A DNA stretch of 10,855 nt, from assembly GCA_003486645.1 (NCBI GenBank), contig DNGI01000296.1:2116-12970 (forward strand), read 5' to 3'. Position numbers and translations under genes: made by a program. The DNA comes from Cyanobacteria bacterium UBA11370 (GTDB lineage: Bacteria > Cyanobacteriota > Cyanobacteriia > Cyanobacteriales > Coleofasciculaceae). The notes under the pieces were generated by a model that saw only the letters and a program-made list of their open reading frames with translations, was not told the DNA's origin and searched no databases. Shown here piece by piece: positions 1 through 8,200 of this stretch; the stretch's first letter is position 1; each line of letters begins with the position of its first letter.

Positions 1-245
1 CCCTTAAAGTGAATTGGTATAACTTTTGACTGTATATAAAGTCGCTAAAATCATTACACGATAAGAAGTCACTTGTCAAGAGTGAAAAATCACTATTGTT
101 TAACTTGCAGGTTGACTATCTGCTAACGGCAAAAAAATCTTGGATAATTAGATTAAGTTATTCTGTTCGTCGAATGCGAACACCCGTACAACATTAATGG
201 ACTTACGGGTATTTCCACTCAATACCTTTTATAGGAGAGTATTAA
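1..245 (+). promoter_or_regulatory. Upstream region of the SLATT/TPR-S/SLOG gene
   Basis: AT-rich region with no ORF of its own. The Shine-Dalgarno AGGAGAG at 233-239 lies 6 nt before the ATG at 246 and fixes that start. Sigma70-like hexamers TTGACT occur at 26-31 and 112-117, but neither has a well-spaced -10 box: TAAAAT at 46-51 is only 14 nt from the first, and GATAAT at 143-148 is 25 nt from the second. No promoter can therefore be called with confidence. The two palindromes at 164-210 are listed separately. No end of an upstream gene is visible in this stretch. Confidence 0.4.
164..210 (+). promoter_or_regulatory. Two adjacent palindromes before the conflict-system gene
   Basis: TGTTCG (164-169) pairs with CGAACA (177-182) across a 7-nt loop. 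Directly after it, ACCCGTA (182-188) pairs with TACGGGT (204-210) across 15 nt. The two share base 182, so they could form two mutually exclusive hairpins in the mRNA leader or two operator half-site pairs. No T-run follows, so an ordinary intrinsic terminator is unlikely. The block ends 22 nt before the Shine-Dalgarno, which would suit control of this gene. Function is inferred only from position and symmetry. Confidence 0.35.
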
Positions 246-3200
246 ATGACTCAAAGCAAAATAGTGAGCCAAAGTAGCGATCGCTCATTAGCACTAGAAA
301 CAGCATGGCAGCATTATGCTGAGTTAGATAGTAATGCTTCCGCCGCATTTAAACAATATCTCAGCCTGCGAGGTTGGGTCATTATTCTGAGTGTCGTGGC
401 AACCTTAATAGCCGTTATTATTTCCTTGCCGGATCACGAATTAATCACATCAACCCTGCGGGAAATTTTGAGAGCCATCCTAATTTTAATTCCGATTATC
501 GGGGCTTTAATTTTAGCCTTTGCGAATAAATTACAACAGGGACAATACTGGCTCGTTCTCAGCACAGGTGCAGAAGAAATTCGACGAGAAATATACCTGT
601 ACCGCACCCTTTTACAACACGAAGAAAAACGTCATCAATGGCTTAATGAACGAGTCACAGCCATTCAACGACAAGTGTTTGAGAATATAGCAGGTAATTT
701 GGTACTCAAACCCTACACCGGAGAACTTCCACCCAATGATTCGGACAATCCTCAAAACAACGATCCGGGCTTTTCTGATTTATTAGCAGATGATTATCTG
801 CACTATCGATTAGACACACAACTCAACCACTATTCCCAACAAGTAGAAAAACTATTCACAACTCGAATTCGCTTGCGAGTTGGAATTTTTAGTTTAGGGG
901 GATTGAGTGCATTTCTACCCGCATTCGGCATAAATTTTAGTATCTGGGTTGTGTTTATTATCGCTTTAGGAGCCGCATTAAGTATCTGGCAAGAAGTGTG
1001 TCGCCTGGACTCTTTAATTAACAGTTACAACCAGGTAATTGTGGAACTCAAAGCCATCCGCGATCGCTGGCAAAGTTTAAGTCAAGAGGAACGTAACGGG
1101 AACGAATTTTTTAAATTAGTCATTGCCACCGAAAAAGTCCTTTGGAGCCTGCATAATCAACATATTACTCAAAGACGAATCGCTGGGGCTGACTTGCAGA
1201 GTCAAAGCAACGATCTACTCAATGAAGTATTGAATCAACCTGCCCCTCGTGCTATTGATGAAGCCCTATTACCTAAAAAACAGGTTGAACTTCTGATATT
1301 ACCAGAAGAAGATGAAGATATCGAAAGCGAAGCCCTCAAAAAAGACAAAGCCATACTTCAAAAAGTAAAAGAAGAGCTACCAAAACCGAACACAAAGGGA
1401 CTACCTCATGCGTTTGTGGTGATGCCCTTTGGTCGTAAAAAAGGTCCGGATGGTCGGTGGATTGATTTTAATCGTATATATCAAGACTTAATTAAGCCCG
1501 CCCTGGAAGAAGCCGGATTTGAATCATTTCGGGCTGACGAAGAAGCCGTTAGCGGAGATATTTTAACCGACATGTTCCAGGAGTTATTGCTGGCAGATTT
1601 AGTCCTGGCTGACCTAAGTATTGATAACGCCAATGTGTTTTATGAATTAGGCATTCGTCATGCTCTTCGTAAGCGCGGAATCGTTCACATCCAGTGCGGT
1701 CGGGCTTATATGCCTTATGATATTTTTAATGTTCGTGTTCTGCCTTATCACTGCGATGACAATGGGTGTCCTGATCCTGAATATTTGGAGAAAGATAAGC
1801 AGGCGATCATAAAAATGGCACAAGCCACTTGGGAATCGGATCAAAACCGAATTCACAGCCCAATTTTCAATATCCTCACAGGTCTTTGTGAACCCGATCG
1901 CAAAATGCTACGCACCCCTCTAGCGACAGGGTACTGGGAGGAGTTTGAAGTATGGCAAGAACGGATCACCATTGCTCAACGACAAAAGCGAATTGGGGAT
2001 GTATTGTTATTAACTGAAGAGGTCAAAAATCCCCTGATTAAATGTGAAGCAATTGCTGAAGCTGGGAGAGCATTAACCTATTTAGGAAATAATGCCCTGG
2101 CGCTTAAAGAATATCGCCAAGGCTTAAAGATTGATCGCAATAATTCAGAATTTCGGCGTGAAGAAGCCTTTCATTTGAGCCGACTCAAGCAATTTGATGA
2201 GGCAATTGTGAGATTGGAGTCCTTGCTAAAAGATGAACCAACTAATATTGATGCTATCTCTTACTTGGCTAGCATTTACACCGAAACATGGCGAGATGAT
2301 TGGTTTTATATTCCTGATGAACAGGAACGCTTAATCGCCGCTTATGAATCGGCACACTTACTCAAAAAAGCCATTGAAACCTACTTCAAAGCCTATCGGT
2401 TGGATCAGAATCATTACTCGGCGGGAATCAACGCCCTGCTCTTGTTAGCGGTTCTGGATCATCTTGCCCAACAAAATAGCAAAGATAGCGAAACCGATGT
2501 CGAAGAAAAAGGACTCAGACAACAGTTGCTTATGCTACAAGGCGCTGTTCAATTTAGTTTAGAAAGTGCGGTGACACGAGATGCAACTGATGCTCAGGCA
2601 TTTATGGCTTTAGGAGATTTTGCAGTATGTACCGCTCAAGATCCCAAACAGGTAACGCGAGCGTATAAAAAAGCGTTAACACTGTTATGGAACAATAAGT
2701 TTGTCTTAAAATGTACTCTCTACCAATTGGCGCAATTAAAGTTACTTTTGTTCCGTCCTGAGTGCGTCCAGGCTGCTATTTCCGTTCTCCAAGCTGAATT
2801 GACTCGATTAGAACACCAAGAACAAGTTGTTGCTGTTCCTCTGGATCGGGAACCCCCACAAGTTATCCTTTTTTCGGGTCATATGATTGACAGTCCAAAT
2901 CGTCCCCAGCCCCGTTTTCCTGCCGCCATGGAAAGCGAAGCGAGGCAAAAAATAGAGGAGGTCTTGGATAAGTTAAATCCGGCTGCTAATAGTTTAGCGA
3001 TCGCACCCGGTATTGCCTGTGGTGGAGATATTTTGTTTATCGAAGCTTGTTTGCGGCGGACTATGAAAATTGAAGTCTTTTTACCCTTTGAACCCGCTAA
3101 ATTCATTCAAGATTCGGTTAGTTTTGTTGATGGAGATTGGGTGGAGCGTTATTATAAAATCCAGAATCATCCTGATGTAACGATTAACCTCCAACCGGAG

Positions 3201-3458
3201 CGACTTGGACAAGTACCGGAAGGCGAAAATGCCTATGAGCGTAATAATCGCTGGGCGCTTTATTCAACTTTAATGTACGGGATAGAACGAGTACGTCTGA
3301 TTGTATTATGGAATGGCAAAGGGGGAGATGCTCCCGGTGGTACAGGAGATATGGTGCAACAGGTACGCCAATTAGGGGGAATTGTTGAGCATATTGATAC
3401 TACGAAATTTGATTACTGGAAAACAAAATCGGAGGAGAAGTCGTTAGTTACTGTCTGA
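246..3458 (+). CDS. Predicted membrane conflict/immunity protein: SLATT-SLATT, NDT/TIR-like, TPR-S (DUF4071-like), SLOG-like
   Basis: This 1070-aa protein reads as several modules. Residues 17-150 hold two membrane helices (about 44-62 and 74-92) followed by an amphipathic helix with YWLVLSTGAEEIRREIYLYR at 101-120, typical of SLATT/DUF4231 proteins. A second similar unit covers 183-300, with helices at about 210-229 and 232-248. After an acidic linker (354-380) comes a Rossmann-type nucleoside-deoxyribosyltransferase/TIR-like domain (388-500) with VMPFG (392-396), RADEE (429-433) and NANVFYELG (461-469); E467 is the likely catalytic acid. Residues about 550-865 are helical TPRs of the TPR-S/DUF4071 type, including AGINALLLL (726-734). 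The C-terminus (872-1055) resembles SLOG/LOG, with ACGGDILF (924-931) and GGTGDM (1031-1036). In known families SLATT is a membrane effector, TPR-S is a predicted sensor of NAD-derived signals, and SLOG binds or makes nucleotide ligands. I infer a self-contained membrane immune or suicide protein. The gene stands alone, and its start is set by AGGAGAG at 233-239. Domain names are from memory of motifs, without a profile search. Confidence 0.8.
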   Translation: MTQSKIVSQSSDRSLALETAWQHYAELDSNASAAFKQYLSLRGWVIILSVVATLIAVIISLPDHELITSTLREILRAILILIPIIGALILAFANKLQQGQYWLVLSTGAEEIRREIYLYRTLLQHEEKRHQWLNERVTAIQRQVFENIAGNLVLKPYTGELPPNDSDNPQNNDPGFSDLLADDYLHYRLDTQLNHYSQQVEKLFTTRIRLRVGIFSLGGLSAFLPAFGINFSIWVVFIIALGAALSIWQEVCRLDSLINSYNQVIVELKAIRDRWQSLSQEERNGNEFFKLVIATEKVLWSLHNQHITQRRIAGADLQSQSNDLLNEVLNQPAPRAIDEALLPKKQVELLILPEEDEDIESEALKKDKAILQKVKEELPKPNTKGLPHAFVVMPFGRKKGPDGRWIDFNRIYQDLIKPALEEAGFESFRADEEAVSGDILTDMFQELLLADLVLADLSIDNANVFYELGIRHALRKRGIVHIQCGRAYMPYDIFNVRVLPYHCDDNGCPDPEYLEKDKQAIIKMAQATWESDQNRIHSPIFNILTGLCEPDRKMLRTPLATGYWEEFEVWQERITIAQRQKRIGDVLLLTEEVKNPLIKCEAIAEAGRALTYLGNNALALKEYRQGLKIDRNNSEFRREEAFHLSRLKQFDEAIVRLESLLKDEPTNIDAISYLASIYTETWRDDWFYIPDEQERLIAAYESAHLLKKAIETYFKAYRLDQNHYSAGINALLLLAVLDHLAQQNSKDSETDVEEKGLRQQLLMLQGAVQFSLESAVTRDATDAQAFMALGDFAVCTAQDPKQVTRAYKKALTLLWNNKFVLKCTLYQLAQLKLLLFRPECVQAAISVLQAELTRLEHQEQVVAVPLDREPPQVILFSGHMIDSPNRPQPRFPAAMESEARQKIEEVLDKLNPAANSLAIAPGIACGGDILFIEACLRRTMKIEVFLPFEPAKFIQDSVSFVDGDWVERYYKIQNHPDVTINLQPERLGQVPEGENAYERNNRWALYSTLMYGIERVRLIVLWNGKGGDAPGGTGDMVQQVRQLGGIVEHIDTTKFDYWKTKSEEKSLVTV

Positions 3459-3470
3459 TGCGAAGGTGAT

Positions 3471-3526
3471 GGGGAAAAGGCAAGGGGTAAAGGTGTTGAA
3501 AATTCTTTTTCCTTTGAGTTTTCCCC
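3471..3526 (+). terminator. Imperfect hairpin after the SLATT/TPR-S/SLOG gene
   Basis: GGGGAAAA (3471-3478) is the exact complement of TTTTCCCC (3519-3526). The match extends imperfectly to 17 of 22 positions (3471-3492 against 3505-3526) around a 12-nt loop. It begins 12 nt after the stop codon, the right place for a transcript end. No U-tract follows, so it may instead be a 3' stability hairpin or a degenerate copy of the purine-rich dispersed repeats seen at 4994 and 10822. Confidence 0.4.
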
Positions 3527-3916
3527 CACTTTGATCACGAAACACGTTTGCCAGAGTTCTTATTACCCCTACTGCCCTGCTGCCTAATCGTTATCCTAGG
3601 AATAGGCAAGGTCTAATCAGCCATGCTTTTATTCCTGTTGAGACAGTTTAGAGTCTGCTCAAAAAACCCGGACAGAGGCAAGAGGTATCGGTAAGTACTA
3701 CTAGATCTGGAGCAACAGTGAGATTTATAGCAGTTTTAAACGGAGTGAGATACAATTCCAAGGTTTGAAACCTACACACAGTCAGGATAATCAAAAAGCT
3801 AATCGCTGATTACTGACTGCTAATCGCTATAAATGTAGCGCTTTTGCTAATTGATTCCTGTACTCTTGAGACTAAGATTCATTATTGGCAGTCTGAGCGT
3901 GAATTGGCAGATAAAT
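3527..3916. other. Gene-free spacer with repeat remnants
   Basis: No plausible gene is seen on either strand. The spacer contains a 13-nt palindrome AGGTTTGAAACCT (3761-3773) and a pair of direct repeats GCTAATCGCT (3798-3807 and 3819-3828). Between the repeats lies ACTGACTGC, which recurs in the spacers around 8520 and 9140. It also includes the leader of the following transferase gene, for which no clear promoter or Shine-Dalgarno is visible. Confidence 0.5.
3798..3828. repeat. Short direct repeat GCTAATCGCT x2 with ACTGACTGCT core
   Basis: Two exact 10-bp copies lie 21 bp apart, enclosing GATTACTGACT. Related sequence GATTGCTGACTGCT occurs at 9136-9149, and the reverse complement of the core (AGCAGTCAGT) at 8518-8527. 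All three copies are intergenic, which suggests a dispersed non-coding repeat family. Copy number elsewhere in the genome is unknown. Confidence 0.45.
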
Positions 3917-4990
3917 GTGTACGACTTCCTACAATCTCTAGGCATTGCTAGCCCCGGCGGTAGTGGTTGGCTTGCAGTCGTGTTTACCTTTGGGTTAGCG
4001 TGGGGAGTAACTTGGCGTTTGATTCCAGCAGTACGCTCTTTTGCTTTACGGGTGGGTTGGGCGGATCAACCGAATGCACGACGACTCAATAAAGAACCCT
4101 TACCCAATGCGGGTGGATTGGCAATCTACGCTGGAGTCGTTGCGGCTTTAGTACTCGCCACGGTTTTAAGACCCATTGTAATTGAAGGGGTTTTAGCTCA
4201 AGTCTTAACTATTCTGTTGGGAGGCTCAATCTTAGTCCTAGTTGGCTTTATTGATGATCAATACGGACTCTCTCCCTATGTTCGCTTGTTTACTCAAGTT
4301 CTGACCGCACTTTTACTGATTGCTAGCGATATCCGGATTGAGACTCCCTTTGGGACTCCCATCGATCCGCTATTCTCAACCTTAATTACATTGCTTTGGG
4401 TGGTATGGATTACCAATGCGATTAATTTAATGGATGGGATGGATGGTTTGGCTGGCGGAATTAGTTTTATTACAGCGATGAGTTTGTTAGCCGTTTCGGC
4501 ACAGTTTGAAGAACGAGCGGCTGCTACATTACTTTTAGCGGCATTAGGAGGGGCAACACTGGGCTTTTTGCGGCACAATTTCCACCCCTCACGGATTATC
4601 ATGGGAGATGCAGGAGCGTACTTTTTTGGCTATGTACTAGCAGCTACGAGTATCATCGGCAACCTCAAAGTCACGACAGCCTTTGCCTTGCTTCCTCCAG
4701 CCTTCTTTCTTCTGTTGCCAGTACTGGATACTACTCAGGTATTTGTACGGCGGCTAATGGCGGGGAAGAATCCCTTAAGTACTCCTGGGAAAGACCATTT
4801 GCACCATCGCTTGTTGGAGTGGGGACTCTCTCAACCCCATGCCGCCCTCACCCTTTGGGGTGTTACGTTGATATCTAACGGATTGGCGATGAGATTGCAA
4901 GGGATGACTCTACCAGTGATTTATGTCACAATCGGCAGTATTATCTTGCTATTGGGTTTTACGATTTGGCAGAGAGTACGAGCAAAGTAA
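3917..4990 (+). CDS. Polyprenyl-phosphate sugar-1-phosphate transferase (MraY/WecA/TagO family)
   Basis: An integral membrane enzyme of about 357 aa with roughly ten hydrophobic segments. It transfers a sugar-1-phosphate (typically GlcNAc-1-P) from a UDP-sugar to undecaprenyl phosphate, the first step of a surface polysaccharide or wall glycopolymer. Family motifs, numbered from the GTG at 3917: DQPNARR at 50-56 followed by a PNAGGLAIY loop; the Asp pair D113-D114 in GFIDDQYGL; NLMDGMDGLAGG at 170-181 with D173 and D176; GDAGAYFFG at 230-238; and DHLHHR at 293-298. The HLHHR form points to the WecA/TagO branch rather than true MraY, which has a His-triplet loop. The frame stays open to a TTG at 3851 (379 aa), with another GTG at 3899. 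I prefer 3917 because it begins about eight residues before the first recognisably conserved segment, but no start has a clear Shine-Dalgarno. carB follows 246 bases later on the same strand. Confidence 0.88.
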   Translation: MYDFLQSLGIASPGGSGWLAVVFTFGLAWGVTWRLIPAVRSFALRVGWADQPNARRLNKEPLPNAGGLAIYAGVVAALVLATVLRPIVIEGVLAQVLTILLGGSILVLVGFIDDQYGLSPYVRLFTQVLTALLLIASDIRIETPFGTPIDPLFSTLITLLWVVWITNAINLMDGMDGLAGGISFITAMSLLAVSAQFEERAAATLLLAALGGATLGFLRHNFHPSRIIMGDAGAYFFGYVLAATSIIGNLKVTTAFALLPPAFFLLLPVLDTTQVFVRRLMAGKNPLSTPGKDHLHHRLLEWGLSQPHAALTLWGVTLISNGLAMRLQGMTLPVIYVTIGSIILLLGFTIWQRVRAK

Positions 4991-4993
4991 CTA

Positions 4994-5013
4994 TGGGGAG
5001 TGGGGAGTGGGGA
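4994..5013. repeat. TGGGGAG tandem heptamer (2.9 copies)
   Basis: TGGGGAG, TGGGGAG, TGGGGA directly after the transferase stop codon. A C-rich, roughly complementary stretch (CCTGTCCCCTCGTCACCCCA, 5104-5123) lies about 90 nt downstream, so 4994-5123 may be an eroded inverted-repeat element. A related G-rich tract is found at 10822-10850. Purine-rich heptamer runs of this kind are common in cyanobacterial spacers. Confidence 0.5.
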
Positions 5014-5172
5014 ATAATATTAAGAAATGTGAGAAAAACTTGACAAGCGTTAGTAATTGCCAGAATTAGGGTTGGCGGTTCTCTAAGTGCCGCTTCTCTG
5101 ATACCCTGTCCCCTCGTCACCCCATTGATCCTTACCCTAAAAGTCATCAAACTTGGATAAAACAGCCACAAA

Positions 5173-5193
5173 TAATGGCGGCGAGAGCCATTA
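5173..5193 (+). promoter_or_regulatory. Hairpin in the carB leader
   Basis: TAATGGC (5173-5179) pairs perfectly with GCCATTA (5187-5193) around a 7-nt loop GGCGAGA, followed by AAATATTTT. It lies 43 nt before the carB ATG. It could be a weak terminator or attenuator, or simply a leader hairpin. The adjacent TAAAAT (5192-5197) could alternatively serve as a -10 box, though no matching -35 is seen. Confidence 0.35.
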
Positions 5194-5236
5194 AAATATT
5201 TTGGGTCTAAAAACTGTCACGCTACCACCAACACCT

Positions 5237-8200
5237 ATGCCCCGTCGCAATGATCTCCACAAAATCCTGATCTTGGGTTCTGGCCCGATTGTAATTGGAC
5301 AAGCCTGTGAATTTGATTACTCTGGTACTCAGGCTTGCAAAGCCCTTCGAGAAGAAGGCTACGAAGTGGTGCTAGTGAACTCCAATCCGGCTAGCATCAT
5401 GACTGACCCGGAAACCGCTGACCGCACCTACATTGAACCCCTGACCCCTGATATTGTGGAGAAGGTAATTGCCAAAGAACGACCCGATGCTTTATTACCA
5501 ACGATGGGAGGTCAGACGGCGCTGAATATTGCCGTTGCCTTGGCGAAAAATGGCGTACTGGAGAAGTATAACGTTGAACTGATTGGGGCAAAGTTAGCCG
5601 CCATTGAAATGGCGGAAGATCGCCTACTCTTTAAAGAAGCGATGGAACGGATCGGAATTGGAGTTTGCCCATCCGGGATTGCCAATAATTTGGATGAAGC
5701 TAAAGCGATCGCCCACAAAATCGGTTCCTATCCCTTAATTATTCGCCCTGCGTTTACCCTCGGTGGCACGGGTGGTGGAATTGCCTATAACCAAGAAGAA
5801 TACGAGGAAATGGCTCAAGGGGGAGTGGATGCGTCCCCAGTATCCCAAATTTTGGTTGAGCGTAGTCTGTTAGGCTGGAAAGAATACGAGTTAGAGGTAA
5901 TGCGAGATTTAGCGGATAACGTAGTTATTATCTGTTCGATTGAAAACCTCGACCCCATGGGCGTACATACCGGAGATTCAATTACCGTCGCCCCTGCTCA
6001 AACCTTAACCGATAAAGAATATCAACGATTGCGGGATTACTCCATTAGAATTATCCGCGAAATTGGGGTAGAAACAGGCGGTTCAAATATTCAGTTTGCC
6101 GTTAATCCAGTCACAGGGGAAGTGATTGTAATTGAAATGAACCCCCGCGTCTCCCGTAGTTCCGCTTTAGCGTCCAAAGCAACCGGATTCCCCATTGCCA
6201 AATTTGCCGCTAAATTAGCCGTAGGCTACAGTTTGGATGAAATTCCTAACGATATTACCAAGAAAACCCCCGCTTCGTTTGAGCCAACCATTGATTATGT
6301 AGTTACCAAAATTCCCCGGTTTGCCTTTGAAAAGTTCCCCGGTTCTGAACCTGTATTAACCACTCAAATGAAGTCCGTCGGGGAAGCGATGGCAATTGGG
6401 CGTACCTTCCAAGAATCCTTCCAAAAAGCCCTCCGTTCCTTGGAAATTGGTCGTTTCGGTTGGGGATGCGATCGCCCAGAAAAATTGCCATCTTTAGAAC
6501 ACGTGCGATCCGGTTTAAGAACCCCAAATCCCGATCGCATCTTTACAGTACGTCACGCCTTACAACTCGGAATGACTGTCGAAGAAGTGTATGAACTAAC
6601 TAGCATTGACCCGTGGTTTTTATATAAGTTTGAGGAATTACTCGAAACCGAAAAATTCCTCAAGCGGACTCCTTTGCAGAACTTGACAAAAGAGCAATTA
6701 TGGGATGTCAAACGTCAGGGATTTAGCGATCGCCAAATTGCCTTTGCGACTAAAACGACGGAAGATTACGTTCGGGCTTATCGCAAGCAACTGGGTATTG
6801 TACCTGTTTATAAAGTGGTCGATACTTGTGCGGCTGAATTTGAGGCGTTTACTCCCTATTACTATTCCACTTACGAGGAAGAAACGGAAGTTTTACCCTC
6901 GGATAAGCGCAAGGTGATGATTTTAGGCGGTGGTCCTAACCGGATCGGACAAGGAATCGAGTTTGATTATTGTTGTTGTCATGCGTCTTATGCCCTATCG
7001 AAACAGGGATTTGAGACGATTATGGTCAACTCCAACCCAGAAACCGTATCCACGGATTATGATACGAGCGATCGCCTTTATTTTGAACCCCTCACCAAAG
7101 AAGATGTCCTCAACATTATCGAAGCTGAACAACCGGAGGGAATTATTATCCAATTTGGTGGTCAAACCCCACTCAAACTCGCCGTTCCTTTACAAGAGTA
7201 TTTAACACAGACCAACAACCAACAACCAACAACCAACAAACAACACCCCAAAATTTGGGGAACCTCTCCGGATTCAATCGATATTGCCGAAGATCGAGAA
7301 CGGTTTGAGAAAATATTACGACAGTTGGATATTAAACAACCGCCGAATGGGATCGCCCGGAGTTATGGCGAGGCCTTGGAAATTGCCAAACGGATTAGTT
7401 ATCCGGTAGTGGTGCGCCCTTCCTACGTATTGGGAGGACGAGCCATGGAAATTGTATATTCGGATACAGACTTAGAGCGCTACATGACCTTTGCCGTACA
7501 GGTCGAGCCAGAACATCCAATTTTGATTGATAAATTCTTAGAAAATGCAATTGAAGTGGATGTGGATGCGATCGCCGATTCCACAGGTGAAGTGGTGATT
7601 GGTGGCATTATGGAGCATATTGAACAAGCGGGGATTCACTCCGGAGATTCAGCTTGTTCCTTACCTTATACATCCCTATCACCGACGGCGCTACAAACGA
7701 TTCGTACCTGGACGTATGAATTAGCCAAAGCGCTGAAAGTTATTGGATTGATGAATATTCAATATGCGGTTCAAGGGGAAACGGTTTATATCTTAGAAGC
7801 CAATCCTAGGGCATCCCGAACGGTTCCGTATGTATCAAAAGCCACAGGCGTACCGTTAGCCGGATTAGCCTCTCGGATTATGTCGGGTGAAACCTTAGCA
7901 TCTCTGGGTTTAACCTCTGAACCCATACCCCGCCATATTGCGATTAAAGAAGCGGTGTTACCCTTTGAGAAATTTCCCGGTACGGATGTGATTTTAGGGC
8001 CAGAAATGCGCTCTACTGGTGAGGTGATGGGGATTGATACCGATTTTGGTAAGGCGTTTGCGAAGGCAGAATTAGCCGCAGGTCAACGTTTACCCCTATC
8101 GGGTACAGTGTTTGTCTCCACCAATGATCGGGATAAGTTAGGAGTCGTACCTGTTGTTAAGGATTTGTTTGAGTTGGGCTTTCATATTGTAGCCACGGAA

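Noticed and set aside
172..184. 13-mer GAATGCGAACACC shared with the apcA leader (10584-10572, minus strand)
   Set aside because: About one or two shared 13-mers are expected by chance in a window this long when both strands are compared.
4994..5013. TGGGGAG repeats considered as a CRISPR array
   Set aside because: The units are 7 nt and directly abutting, with no spacers and no cas genes.
4959..5171. Minus-strand ORF of 70 codons overlapping the transferase-carB spacer
   Set aside because: Composition looks random, there is no Shine-Dalgarno, it overlaps the transferase end, and no family motif is seen.
5201..5236. TTG start for carB adding 12 residues
   Set aside because: The added residues are unconserved; the ATG at 5237 gives the standard MPRR N-terminus.
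6705..7205. Plus-strand ORFs of 70 and 91 codons within carB in another frame
   Set aside because: They lie wholly inside an intact, highly conserved carB; Arg/Leu/Ile-rich out-of-frame translation.
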